A stretch of 64,000 nt of DNA from DATAES01 sp963802415 (GCA_963802415.1 CAWDIH010000001.1:1550001-1614000), one strand, 5' to 3'. Counted from the stretch's first letter, positions 37,122 through 46,188 are shown. Notes: generated by a model from the sequence alone, not told the origin. Translations and numbers: made by a program.

Positions 37122-37991
37122 TCAGACGTAGCGCTTGATGAACCCGAGCGCGGTGTCAGCGACCTCGCGCCAGCCGCGGTCGATCGTGAGTGAGTGTCCG
37201 CGGCCGGGGATCTCCGCGAGCTCCGTCTGTCCCGGGTTCCGCTGTTCCCTCTTGTAGGAGGCCTTGGCGATCGCGGGCGGCACGGTGTGGTCGAGGTCGC
37301 CGGAGATGATCAGCAGCGGACCTCGATCGGGGTTCTTGCTGTCCACCTTCGCCTCCGTCCAGGGATTGAGGTTCGCTGCCGCAGCCTGGAAGATCGGCTC
37401 GCCGGCGCCCGGGACCGCGAACTTCTCGTACAGCGACTTCGCCTCGTCTTCGTCGAGGGCGTTGGCGAACCCGTAGTGAAACTGCTCGTACGTGAGCGGC
37501 ACGGCTCGATGGCGGTTCGCGGGGTTCTTCAACACGGGCGATCCCGATCGCAGCGCGGAGATCGGAAGCGGCAACACGCCCCGGAACGGTGCCGGCGAGA
37601 TGGCCACGGAGACGGCCGCGAGCCCACGACCGGCCAGGATCTCCGTCAGCAGCCCGCCGAAGCTGTGGCCGATCACCGCGGGTTTGCGTTCGAGCTTGAG
37701 GATCACCGCCTCGAAGTGGTCCGCGATCTGGCCGATGGACTTGCGGGCGAAGACCTCCGGATGGGCCTTCGCCTCCTCGACCGTGTCCGGATCGTCGGGC
37801 CAGCCAGGACGGACCGCGCAGTAATCGCCACCTTCGACCAACTTCGCCCACCGGTCCCAGCTACTCGGGAGCAACCACAGGCCGTGCACGAACACCACCG
37901 GCTGCTTGCCGGAACTGTTCGCACGATCGACCTGCTTCGACTCGTCCTTCGTCACGGTTCGTTCGTCGACGGTCGTCGCCTTCTTGGCCAT
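37122..37991 (-). CDS. Alpha/beta hydrolase
   Basis: 289 residues. The fold shows the oxyanion motif VVFVHGLWLLPSSWDRWAKL, the nucleophile elbow AVIGHSFGGLLTEILAGRGL (Ser in GHSFGG), the acid in LLIISGDLDHTVPP and the His in IPGRGHSLTIDRGWREVAD. All catalytic positions are present. A charged N-terminal tail of about 25 residues (MAKKATTVDERTVTKDESKQ) precedes the domain. It is probably a cytoplasmic esterase or lipase-like hydrolase; the substrate is unknown. I chose ATG 37991; a longer frame upstream overlaps the divergent methyltransferase promoter. Confidence 0.85.
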   Translation of the reverse strand: MAKKATTVDERTVTKDESKQVDRANSSGKQPVVFVHGLWLLPSSWDRWAKLVEGGDYCAVRPGWPDDPDTVEEAKAHPEVFARKSIGQIADHFEAVILKLERKPAVIGHSFGGLLTEILAGRGLAAVSVAISPAPFRGVLPLPISALRSGSPVLKNPANRHRAVPLTYEQFHYGFANALDEDEAKSLYEKFAVPGAGEPIFQAAAANLNPWTEAKVDSKNPDRGPLLIISGDLDHTVPPAIAKASYKREQRNPGQTELAEIPGRGHSLTIDRGWREVADTALGFIKRYV

Positions 37992-38081
37992 TGCGCTCTC
38001 CACCCGTTCGTGCGATGTGGGGCTGCCATTCATAGTCGGAGGCGGGGACGCTCCGAAAGGTTCTCGTAGTCTCGGTCGACC

Positions 38082-38859
38082 ATGGATTGGAGCGACGGCC
38101 ACTACGAACGGATAGGCCCGGCGGTGTTGGCAGCCGCCGAGCGCGTCGTGGACGCGGCGTCGCCGATGCGAGGTGAGACGGTCGTCGATCTCGGCTGCGG
38201 CGACGGCAACGCCGCGTTGCTCGCGACCACGCCGAGGAGCGCGTGTAATCGGAATCGATCCGGCGAACCGACTTCTCGAGGTGGCGGCCTTGCGCGCGAC
38301 TGAACGCTCGCTCGATGCAACGTTCCTCGAAGGTGTCGCCGAGGCGATGCCCCTCGCCGACGCAGCAGCCGATGCAATCGTCTCCGTCTTCGGCGTGATC
38401 TTCGCTCCCGACGGCCACGCCGCCGCCGCGGAGATTGCGCGAGTGGCCAGCCCGACGAGCCGCGTGGTGCTGTCGGCCTGGCGACCGCAGGGCGCAATCG
38501 CAGATGTCGCGCGCTTGCGCAGTCAAGCGGTTGGTCGGATGAAGGGTGCGCTTACGCCGGGACAAGCGCCGTTCGCCTGGCACGACCCGTCCGCCCTGCG
38601 TGAGCTGTTCGAGCCCTACGGCTTCGCGGTTTCCGTCTCAGACGCCCCATTGCCGTTCGTCGCTTCGTCCGCTGCGGCATACGCCGCGACCGAGTTCCGG
38701 AATCACCCCGGGTGGGTCGAAGCTGCCCGGCTGCTCGACACAACCACCCTCGAGACGCTGCAAGCCGAGGCCTTGCGCGTGTTCGCCGCCGCCAACGAAG
38801 ACCCGAACGCCTTCCGCGTTACCAGCGAGTACGTGATCGCAACCATGAATCGCGGCTGA
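38082..38859 (+). CDS. Class I SAM-dependent methyltransferase (one frameshift)
   Basis: About 259 residues. It begins MDWSDGHYERIGPAVLAAAE and has the SAM motif I VVDLGCGDGNAALLA. After a slip near 38245 it continues GARVIGIDPANRLLEVAALR, FLEGVAEAMPLADAAADAIV and SRVVLSAWRPQGAIADVARL. It belongs to the UbiE/Methyltransf_11 group, acting on small molecules. The span is one base out of frame, so one indel explains it. It is divergent from the hydrolase, and 39 bp separate it from the AspRS gene. Confidence 0.82.
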
Positions 38860-38898
38860 GTTTCGCGACGCGACACGTACGCGTGGCAGGTTTCCGGG

Positions 38899-40194
38899 GT
38901 GGAACGGATCTGGACCAGCGAGCTCGGGCAACATGTCGGCCAACGGGTGCGGCTCGCTGGTTGGCTGCATCATCAGCGCCAGCTCGCTCAAGTCACGTTC
39001 CTGCTGCTGCGCGATCGCGCCGGCATCGCACAACTCGTCGTCTCGTCCGAGGACGATCGTCGCCAGATCGGCGCACTCCTTCCCGAAACCGTGATCGAGG
39101 TCACCGGTGTGGCAGTAGCAAGCGACCAGGCGCCTGCAGGTGTCGAAGTGCACGAACCCCAGCTCAAGGTGTTGTCACAGCCCGAGAGCGCGCCTCCCTT
39201 CGAGCTGCGGCGCCGCGATCTTCCGGCACAGCTCCCCACGCTGTTGGATCACGCGGCGGTCGCGCTGCGGCACCCCCGCCGGCGTGCAGCGGCCGCGCTT
39301 GCAGCCGCCTCGGTACACGGCTTCCGTTCGACACTCGACGAACGGCACTTCACGGAGATCTACACGCCGAAGGTCGTCCAATCGGCGACCGAGAGCGGCG
39401 CCAACGTGTTTCCTATCGACTGGTTCGGCCGCACCGCATACCTGGCGCAGAGTCCGCAGTTCTTCAAGCAGGTGATGGTCGGCGTGTTCGAGCGCGTCTA
39501 CGAAGTCGCGCCGGTGTTTCGAGCCGAACCCCACGACACGGCCCGCCATCTCGCCGAATACGTTTCGCTCGACGCCGAGATGGGCTTCATCAACGACCAC
39601 AGAGATGTGATGGTCGTGTTGCGCGACGTCGTCGCCGGCATGATCGAGGCGATCGCGAACCGTGCCAGCGAGGACGTCTCGCTGCTCCGCGTCGACCTGC
39701 CGCCTGTCCCGCGCGAGATCCCGTCCATCGACTTCGAAGCTGCCCAACATCTCATCGAGGCCGCAACCGGGGAGCGAGTGCTCGGCGAACCCGACCTCGC
39801 TCCGGGCCACGAACGCTGGCTCGGCGAATGGGCTGTACGCGAGCACGGCTCGGAGTTCGTGTTCGTGACCGGCTATCCGATGGCCAAGCGACCCTTCTAC
39901 ACGCACCCGGACGCGGCTCGCCCTGCCGCCTCGTACAGCTTCGACCTCCTGTTCCGGGGCCTCGAGTTGGTCACGGGCGGTCAACGACTCCATCGGTACG
40001 CCGACTACGTCGCGGCGCTCGAAGGAACGGATCTGCAACCGTACGAGGGCTACCTCGAGGCCTTTCGTCACGGCATGCCGCCACACGGCGGCTTCGCGAT
40101 CGGTCTCGAACGCTGGACGGCGCGACTGACCCGCGCCGCGAACGTCCGCGAGGTGACGCTGTTCCCACGTGACGTGAACCGGCTCACGCCGTGA
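38899..40194 (+). CDS. aspS: Aspartyl-tRNA synthetase, archaeal/AspS2 type
   Basis: 431 residues, much shorter than the roughly 590-residue bacterial AspRS and lacking its GAD insertion domain. The N-terminal OB-fold anticodon-binding domain runs RVRLAGWLHHQRQLAQVTFL to VHEPQLKVLSQPESAPPFEL. The class II core has motif 2, FRAEPHDTARHLAEYVSLDA with EMGF, and motif 3, HGGFAIGLERWTARLT. These match the archaeal-type, usually non-discriminating, aspartate-tRNA(Asn) ligase, which can charge both tRNA-Asp and tRNA-Asn. Whether this is the main or a second copy cannot be told from the window. It starts with GTG 38899. Confidence 0.9.
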   Translation: MERIWTSELGQHVGQRVRLAGWLHHQRQLAQVTFLLLRDRAGIAQLVVSSEDDRRQIGALLPETVIEVTGVAVASDQAPAGVEVHEPQLKVLSQPESAPPFELRRRDLPAQLPTLLDHAAVALRHPRRRAAAALAAASVHGFRSTLDERHFTEIYTPKVVQSATESGANVFPIDWFGRTAYLAQSPQFFKQVMVGVFERVYEVAPVFRAEPHDTARHLAEYVSLDAEMGFINDHRDVMVVLRDVVAGMIEAIANRASEDVSLLRVDLPPVPREIPSIDFEAAQHLIEAATGERVLGEPDLAPGHERWLGEWAVREHGSEFVFVTGYPMAKRPFYTHPDAARPAASYSFDLLFRGLELVTGGQRLHRYADYVAALEGTDLQPYEGYLEAFRHGMPPHGGFAIGLERWTARLTRAANVREVTLFPRDVNRLTP

Positions 40195-40197
40195 TGT

Positions 40198-43100
40198 TCA
40201 GCTGCTCGGACCGACCACCAGCCAGTCACCGCGGTCGTCGTCCGGTTCGTACCGACACGACGAGCCGGTCCGGATGGAGCGTGACAGCATGTCGCCGAGT
40301 CGCGGCGCGGGCAGCTTGACCCGGTCGATGGCGCGGCGGATCGCTTTCTGCACGGCGGTCCGAGCGCGTTCGCTCGAGTCGACGAACGTGCGCGACCGAG
40401 TGCCGAGACCCATCGACGCCTCGACGTGTTCGACGAGCTGATCGAGCTCGATGCGCAGACGACCGGAGCGTTCGATGTCGGCGTCAGCGTCGGCTTCGTC
40501 GAGCTCGCGGCGCAGCTCTTCGATGCGACGGCCGTAACTGGCGAGCGCTTCTCTGTCCAAGACGTCTTGACGCGAGGCGTCGACCACCGTGCCGGCGAGC
40601 TCGGCGGCGGCGATGTCCCGATGCGGTGCCGCCAGGAGGCGCGCGAGATGGCGCATGCCGGCCGAGTCAGGGGCGACCACACGCTCGCCGTTCGCGTGCA
40701 TCTCCCACGAGCCGTCGATGAAGCACATCGACGGCTTCGCCGTGGTCGACGAGTCGCCGAACGCGGCGATGTCGGCTTCGACGACGGCCGCCCGACCAGA
40801 CAAGCCCATCGTGTCCAACGCCTCGATCGCTGACGTGAGTAGCTCCTGTGCGCGAACGCGGTCGCCGGCCGCGTCCCGTCGTAGCAAGGTCAGTCCGAGA
40901 TCGGCTCGCGTGATCGCGAGCATCGGTCGGTTGCCGAGTTGCCTGTCCGCCTCGATGGCCCGCTCGAGATGCGCAACTGCATCGTCGAGACGGCCGATCG
41001 TCCGCGCCGCCAATCCGAGCGTGCGTTCGGTGGACCCCAGGCACACGACGGCGAGCGACGCCATCGTCGGCAGGCCGGCGTACGGCAGCACCAGGTCGTA
41101 CACGACAGCGGCGGACTCGGGTTCGTCGAGCCGTGCCGCGGCCTCGATGACGGCGAACATCGCCAGCAGCCAGGTGCTCGACGGCGGAATCGTGTCCAAT
41201 CCCTCCTTGAGGAGCTTGTCGAGCACTCGCCTGGCCTCTTCCGCGTGGGCCGGACCCACGTTCGCGGCCAGCGCCGCGACGGACGCCGGGTAGGCGCGGT
41301 CGAGGGCGACGATGGCGGGGGACGCGGCCACTTCGCGTGCCATGGGAAGGATCTCGCCGGCGCGTCCCTGGAGCCAGCGCATCGCGAGGAGCTGGGCACC
41401 GAAGTACCCGGGCGCATCGGCGTCGCCGACTTCCACGCCAAGGCTGACGCAACGCGTTGATGCCGCCTCCGCGTCCTCGAGCCTTCCGGCGCGTATCAGC
41501 AACATCGTGTCGATGAGCGCGACGACGTAGAGCACAGCGCGAACGCCGAGTCCGTCGGCCCGCTGACGAAGCTCCGTGAGCGCGCGCTCCGCCGTCGGCG
41601 CGCCCAGCAGGAACTCGTCGACGGTGTGCCACAGCACGCCCATCAACGTGAGGACCGCGTCACCGTTCGCAGATGCTGTGGCGATGAGCTCGTTTGCGAT
41701 CGGCGTGCGCTCCTCCGTGAACTCGGGCCCGAGAATGGTGTGGTGCAGCAGCGACAGCGCCTCGGAGAGCGCGGTCGGCTCGCCGAGCGATCGAGCGTCG
41801 TCGACGGCCTCGAGGACACCGTCGAGGGCAGGTTTGCCGAGGTAGAGCGCCTCTGCGGCAAGTCGCGCTCGAATGCGTACCGCGAGATCAGGCCGCGACT
41901 CCGAAACATTGCGGAGCGCGGTTCGTAACGCGCCGTGAAAGGCGGCGACCGAGTCCGGGTCGCGGTGCTCGAACACCCAGATGCCGCCTAGGCCGATGGC
42001 AGCCTCGGCGTAGACCTCGGCATCGGCTTCCGCGTCCGCAGTGTGAAGCGCCTGAGCGAACGCGGTGCGTGCGTGCGTCAGACGGCCGCTGGCCAGCTGC
42101 GCTTGCGCGAGCTCGAGCAGCAATCGAGCCGGCGCCGGCCTGTCAGCTCGAGAATGCAGTCGTTGCGCAGACGCGAGCAGCTCGGCCGCAGACTCGTATG
42201 CGAAGTGATGTGAGACCGCCTTGGCGGCCGCTCTTGTCGCGTCGACTGCAGCGGCAATGGCCTCGTCGTCAGGCGTGCCCATCGGGCCCGCGGCGGACAC
42301 ACGGTGGTGCGCAACACGAGTGAGGCGATCGATCGTGAGCGGTGACGTGAGTGCTTCCAGCGAATCGGCAGCCCGGCGATGGAGGAGCGTCAACTGTTCG
42401 CGCGGTATCGAGTCCAGCAGCGTGTCGCGAAGAAGCCCGTGCGAGAAGACGAAGCCGTGGTCTGTGCGACGTAGTAACCCCGCGTCGATGCCTCGCCGGC
42501 GGACCGCCTCCGTCTCGTCCGGTGTGACGAGGGCGATCGCCGCGACGAGCTCGTCGCCAATGCCGGGCCCGAGCAAGGCACCCGCGGCGAGCACCAGCTC
42601 GTCCCGAGGAGAGAAGGTCGCGAGCCGCGACGACAAGAACCGACCGAGACGTCCGGGCATCGCGCCCAGGGTCGCCGGATGGGCGGCGCCGGCGTGGGTG
42701 AGCAGTTCGAGCGCGAGCAGCGGATTCCCGCCGGTCAGTTCGAGGAGTTCGTCGGCCCGCGTCCGCTCGGAGCCGGCCCAGTCGAGCAGCGCGGCGATCG
42801 CGTCGACATCGAGCGCTCCGAGGTCGACGCACGTGCCCTCGTCGAGCAGGTTGGCGAGGCTCTCCCGCATGTCCTCCGGCACATCGAGCAGCGGACGGCA
42901 CGTAACGACGAGTAGTGCCGGAACCGCTCGGAGTGAACGTACGGCGAAGCGCGCGAGGAGTAGAGCTCCCGAATCGGTCGCGTGCGCGTCATCCAGCACC
43001 ACCAAGACCGGCCGCTCGTTCGCCGCGTCGGCTAGCGCGGCGGTGACCGCGCGGAAGCGCGTGAATCTCTCAGGTTCGAGCGGGTCCGCCGCACCGTGAT

Positions 43101-43404
43101 CGTCGAGAAGCCGCGCGGCATCGCTACGACGTAGCTGTCCCAGGATCTCCTGCCACGGCCACATCGGCGGTGCGCCGCCGTCCGGCCAACCCGATCCCCA
43201 AGCCGTCGACCAGCCGCGGGCGGCGGCACGTGTCGTCACTTCTTCGGCGAGGCGAGTCTTCCCGATCCCGCCCTCGCCGCGGAACGCCACCAAGCCGCCC
43301 AAGCCGGCTTCGACGGCGTTCATCATCCCCTCGATGGCGCGCAACTCCTGCATCCGCCCGAGGAGCGGAACCGGACCTGCGAGGGGGGTGGGGGTGCGTG
43401 CCAT
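40198..43404 (-). CDS. Large AAA/STAND-type ATPase regulator
   Basis: 1068 uninterrupted residues. The ATPase module has Walker A FRGEGGIGKTRLAEEV (residues 41-56), Walker B VLVVLDDAHATDSGALLLAR near residue 133 and the MalT/AfsR-like ELTGGNPLLALELL near 230. A long TPR-like helical region follows (residues 380-860). The C-terminal 200 residues form a separate domain: MCFIDGSWEMHANGERVVAP, then RKAIRRAIDRVKLPAPRLGD-like helices, ending SIRTGSSCRYEPDDDRGDWL. That domain recurs at the end of actinobacterial regulators and may bind DNA. No LuxR helix-turn-helix is visible. It is divergent from the injection-system cluster and is its most likely regulator. Confidence 0.83.
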   Translation of the reverse strand: MARTPTPLAGPVPLLGRMQELRAIEGMMNAVEAGLGGLVAFRGEGGIGKTRLAEEVTTRAAARGWSTAWGSGWPDGGAPPMWPWQEILGQLRRSDAARLLDDHGAADPLEPERFTRFRAVTAALADAANERPVLVVLDDAHATDSGALLLARFAVRSLRAVPALLVVTCRPLLDVPEDMRESLANLLDEGTCVDLGALDVDAIAALLDWAGSERTRADELLELTGGNPLLALELLTHAGAAHPATLGAMPGRLGRFLSSRLATFSPRDELVLAAGALLGPGIGDELVAAIALVTPDETEAVRRRGIDAGLLRRTDHGFVFSHGLLRDTLLDSIPREQLTLLHRRAADSLEALTSPLTIDRLTRVAHHRVSAAGPMGTPDDEAIAAAVDATRAAAKAVSHHFAYESAAELLASAQRLHSRADRPAPARLLLELAQAQLASGRLTHARTAFAQALHTADAEADAEVYAEAAIGLGGIWVFEHRDPDSVAAFHGALRTALRNVSESRPDLAVRIRARLAAEALYLGKPALDGVLEAVDDARSLGEPTALSEALSLLHHTILGPEFTEERTPIANELIATASANGDAVLTLMGVLWHTVDEFLLGAPTAERALTELRQRADGLGVRAVLYVVALIDTMLLIRAGRLEDAEAASTRCVSLGVEVGDADAPGYFGAQLLAMRWLQGRAGEILPMAREVAASPAIVALDRAYPASVAALAANVGPAHAEEARRVLDKLLKEGLDTIPPSSTWLLAMFAVIEAAARLDEPESAAVVYDLVLPYAGLPTMASLAVVCLGSTERTLGLAARTIGRLDDAVAHLERAIEADRQLGNRPMLAITRADLGLTLLRRDAAGDRVRAQELLTSAIEALDTMGLSGRAAVVEADIAAFGDSSTTAKPSMCFIDGSWEMHANGERVVAPDSAGMRHLARLLAAPHRDIAAAELAGTVVDASRQDVLDREALASYGRRIEELRRELDEADADADIERSGRLRIELDQLVEHVEASMGLGTRSRTFVDSSERARTAVQKAIRRAIDRVKLPAPRLGDMLSRSIRTGSSCRYEPDDDRGDWLVVGPSS

Positions 43405-43409
43405 GGAAC

Positions 43410-43467
43410 GTCACAGCGATGTCACGCCGTACCAGGTGAGAGGTTCTGGCAGACCCAAGTGTGTCAC
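43410..43467. promoter_or_regulatory. GTCAC direct repeats between regulator and cluster
   Basis: GTCAC occurs at 43410-43414 and again exactly 11 bp later at 43421-43425, with a third copy at 43463-43467, 42 bp (four helical turns) on. They lie in the 98-bp gap between the regulator start and the first cluster gene. Direct repeats at 11-bp spacing are typical of AfsR/SARP-type binding sites, so autoregulation and cluster control are possible. Confidence 0.4.
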
Positions 43468-43502
43468 GGACCCGCGAGCAACCAACCCACAGGAGACACG
43501 AG

Positions 43503-44183
43503 ATGCCCCCCGGACCGAGGCCCCTATCCGAACGTCACGGGCGCGACGACGCCAACCGTGGCGAGTTCCACGTGAGGGCCGGGCGGCTCCCCGACGACAT
43601 GGTTCCGCCTCAGCCCCAGCCGCAGCACCAACAGCAGCAGCAGACCCAGGCGACCGTTCCGCTGCTCGACGACGACGCGAACGTCTGCACGACGATCTCG
43701 CCATACGGTCTCGCCCACTGGTGGGGCCAGCCCTACCGGGCGGACTACGTCGACAACGTCTACTCGATCGTCGAGTTCAAGCCCTCTGATCCCTGGGGTT
43801 TCGCAGGGATCATGAGCGACCCGGTCACCATCCGACTGGCGAACGGCATGAACTACACGTTCCGCCGGGACTGGGTGACGGGCGACCTGAACGCGGCGAG
43901 CCAGTACCGCAAGCACGGCGGCATCATCTTCCCGGCGGACGCGGGCGGCAACCTGATGCTCAACCAGATGAACACGCCGAACATCGTGTGGGTCGACAAC
44001 TTCATCCTCGCCCTCACGAAGCGCGCGGCTCAGCAGCGCTGTCAGATGGCGGAGCTCGTCTACTCGTTCTCGCAGGCGGTCAGCGCGCTCGGCCATGCTT
44101 CGGCGAACGAGCTGGAGGGAAAGATCGACGGGCTCGACAAGATTCTCGAGGAGATCAACCGCGACAGTGGGGTCTGTCAGTGA
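43503..44183 (+). CDS. Unidentified protein heading the injection-system cluster
   Basis: 226 residues with no family I recognise. The N-terminal 55 residues are disordered and Pro/Gln-rich (PPQPQPQHQQQQQTQ). The rest looks globular: CTTISPYGLAHWWGQPYRAD, YSIVEFKPSDPWGFAGIMSD, NYTFRRDWVTGDLNAASQYR and a C-terminal helical part AAQQRCQMAELVYSFSQAVS. A disordered head before a globular body is compatible with cargo loaded into an injection tube, but that is inference. AGGAGA precedes ATG 43503. The stop overlaps the GTG of the next gene (GTGA), so the two are co-translated. Confidence 0.7.
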   Translation: MPPGPRPLSERHGRDDANRGEFHVRAGRLPDDMVPPQPQPQHQQQQQTQATVPLLDDDANVCTTISPYGLAHWWGQPYRADYVDNVYSIVEFKPSDPWGFAGIMSDPVTIRLANGMNYTFRRDWVTGDLNAASQYRKHGGIIFPADAGGNLMLNQMNTPNIVWVDNFILALTKRAAQQRCQMAELVYSFSQAVSALGHASANELEGKIDGLDKILEEINRDSGVCQ

Positions 44184-44662
44184 CGGTCCAAATCCACAGC
44201 CCGGAGGTTCACCTGTACGACGTGCCAGGACACACGTTGACCGAGGCGGCCACCGTCATCTCGTCCATGGCCGAAGCGGGCAAGGCGGAGTGGTGGCCCC
44301 AGTACTCGTACGAGAGCCAGAACGGGGTCGTGTCATCCGTCACGGTCACCGTCGCACAGCGCAAGACGATGCCGCGGTGGCACGGCTACTCGAATGCGAG
44401 CCAGCCGGTGCGAGACGAGTGGGACCGCTTCTGGCGCGCGCTCGATGCGCACGAACAAGGCCACTTCGACCTTGTGACGTCGTATCTCGCGAACGTGGAC
44501 CATGTGCTCGTCGGTCAGTCGGTGCCCGACGTGCAGCGGGTGTTCAACGACGCCGTCGCCGCGCTCAACTCGGCGAGCACCGGGTACGACGCGCAGACGA
44601 GCCACGGCGTGACGCAAGGAACGACGATCGACCTGAACGTCGAGGCGGCCCAGACGCCGTAA
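44180..44662 (+). CDS. DUF922-family putative zinc metallopeptidase
   Basis: 160 residues matching the DUF922 pattern: LYDVPGHTLTEAATVISSMA at the start, WWPQYSYESQNGVVSSVTVT, KTMPRWHGYSNASQPVRDEW, then the zinc site DRFWRALDAHEQGHFDLVTS (HEQGH, near residue 91) and the family's terminal GYDAQTSHGVTQGTTIDLNV. DUF922 proteins are predicted secreted Zn proteases, but this one has no signal peptide. That fits export by the neighbouring injection machine rather than Sec. GTG 44180 overlaps the previous stop. A GC-rich hairpin follows the gene. Confidence 0.82.
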   Translation: MTVQIHSPEVHLYDVPGHTLTEAATVISSMAEAGKAEWWPQYSYESQNGVVSSVTVTVAQRKTMPRWHGYSNASQPVRDEWDRFWRALDAHEQGHFDLVTSYLANVDHVLVGQSVPDVQRVFNDAVAALNSASTGYDAQTSHGVTQGTTIDLNVEAAQTP

Positions 44663-44713
44663 CTCCCACAGTTCCTGCGCACTTCGCACGCTGGAGATCG
44701 GGCGGACGGGGAG

Positions 44714-44735
44714 GGCGGACCGGGTGGGGTCCGCC
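44714..44735 (+). terminator. GC-rich hairpin after the DUF922 gene
   Basis: GGCGGACC at 44714-44721 pairs perfectly with GGTCCGCC at 44728-44735 across a six-base loop, and a pyrimidine-rich TTCTCCCT follows. It lies 52 bp after the DUF922 stop and probably ends the two-gene transcript. Confidence 0.55.
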
Positions 44736-44903
44736 TTCTCCCTGTCTCCTCATCGGGCACGCAACTTTGAGGGCCGCCTGGCTGCCCGAGCGGGCACCGC
44801 CCATTGCCCCAAACGACGTCCACGCGCTCGGACACGAGATCACGTTCGACACTTAGGTTCGCTTCCGGACGTTGCGTCGGTTCGCGGCGTCAGGAGGTGC
44901 TGT

Positions 44904-45421
44904 ATGCCTGAGCCTGGGGAGATCGCCATCGCCGCGATAGCAGCTGGGGCGGCCATTCCCGGGGCGGTGCAGGCGACCGTCGGTACGGCGACTGGCTCTT
45001 CGGGGGTGAACGTCAGTCGGTATGACGTGCACCATCCGAAGGAGTTCCCGCCGCAGCAGTTCGCGCATGCCAGCCAGTCCGTGCAGTGGGACGTCATCAA
45101 GTTCCACGGTCACGGTGGCTACGGGGACAACAACCTCGCCGTCGCGGCGACGGGCTTTGTGAGCAACGACAACGACTGCAACATCTCACCATGGGGTGGG
45201 AGCGGGACATCGCCGGAGGAACCGCGGAGAACCCGTGGGCGCCCATGCACGTGCACGGTCGCCTCGATCCCGTAGGCCCAGGCGACATCGAGTTCTCGTT
45301 CAAGCTCCTGGTCAAGACGTTCGGGCAGATCCGCCTGGAGAACCCGCATTGGACTGGCACGACAGTGGTGAACGCGGCCATCACGAACGAGGGCAACCAC
45401 GTCCTCGTGTACCTGACCTGA
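44904..45421 (+). CDS. Unidentified cluster protein (one frameshift)
   Basis: About 172 residues with no recognised family. It begins PEPGEIAIAAIAAGAAIPGA, which is hydrophobic but not a clear signal. It continues VQWDVIKFHGHGGYGDNNLA and, after a frame change near 45195, GGTAENPWAPMHVHGRLDPV, IEFSFKLLVKTFGQIRLENP and AAITNEGNHVLVYLT. The beta-rich C-terminal half is well ordered. AGGAGG at 44892-44897 precedes ATG 44904. It lies between the metallopeptidase and a methyltransferase, so it may be a cargo or accessory protein. Confidence 0.6.
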
Positions 45422-46188
45422 TCGCCGACTTCCCGAGCGACGGATACGGCGAGGCCTTCGCCGACATCTACGACACGTGGTACTCGCTCGCGGCCGACAC
45501 CGGCCCGACGGTCGACCTGGTGGCGAGGTTGACGGAGGGTCAGCCCGTGCTCGAGCTCGGTGTCGGCACCGGGCGGGTTGCGTGCGCGCTGGCGTTGCGC
45601 GGACTCGACGTCTGGGGCGTCGATGCCTCGCAGTCGATGCTCGATCGACTCGCCGAAAAGCCCGGCGGCGACTCGGTGCGCACCGTGGTCGGCGAGATGG
45701 AAGGGTTCGACCTTCCCGAGACGGCGCCGCCGTTCGGCGTGGTGTTCGCGGCATTCAACACGCTGTTCTGTCTGCCGACAGATGAGGCGCAAGGGGCCTG
45801 CCTCGAGCGCGCGAGCGACGTCTTGGCGGACAACGGTCGAGTGGTCCTGGAGTTGTACGTTCCGGGAGTTCCACCTGCAATCGGGACGCGCCAGTACGAG
45901 ATCGACATGGTGACCGCAGAGGGCGCCGTCCTGAAGGTGTACGAGTGGTGGCCCGACGAGGAGCTGCTCGTGGGCGAGCACATGGAGGTCACTTCATCAG
46001 GCGTGCGCCGCCGACCGTGGCGGATGCATCCCCTTGCTGTCGAGCGAGTCGACGCGCTTGCGAGCGCGGCGTCGCTCGAGCTCGATGCTCGTTACGCATC
46101 GTGGGACTATCAGACGTTCACGCCGCTGAGCAGCCGTCACGTGTCGATCTATCGCAAGCGAGCGAAGTCGAGCGCCCGGGGCCGTTGA
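45418..46188 (+). CDS. Class I SAM-dependent methyltransferase in the cluster
   Basis: About 256 residues. DGYGEAFADIYDTWYSLAAD precedes SAM motif I PVLELGVGTGRVACALALRG. Motif II region LDVWGVDASQSMLDRLAEKP and motif III VGEMEGFDLPETAPPFGVVF follow, with GRVVLELYVPGV later. The body is of the Methyltransf_25 kind. No ATG, GTG or TTG lies in frame upstream of DGYGEAF. A CTG at 45418 overlapping the previous stop (CTGA) is the best start and fits the NTGA couplings seen elsewhere here. Its role in an injection system is unclear. Confidence 0.78.
   Translation: MIADFPSDGYGEAFADIYDTWYSLAADTGPTVDLVARLTEGQPVLELGVGTGRVACALALRGLDVWGVDASQSMLDRLAEKPGGDSVRTVVGEMEGFDLPETAPPFGVVFAAFNTLFCLPTDEAQGACLERASDVLADNGRVVLELYVPGVPPAIGTRQYEIDMVTAEGAVLKVYEWWPDEELLVGEHMEVTSSGVRRRPWRMHPLAVERVDALASAASLELDARYASWDYQTFTPLSSRHVSIYRKRAKSSARGR

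Noticed and set aside
40500..43440. Plus-strand frames opposite the large ATPase regulator
   Set aside because: They are Ser/Arg-rich shadows. The minus strand has Walker motifs and stays open for 3.2 kb.
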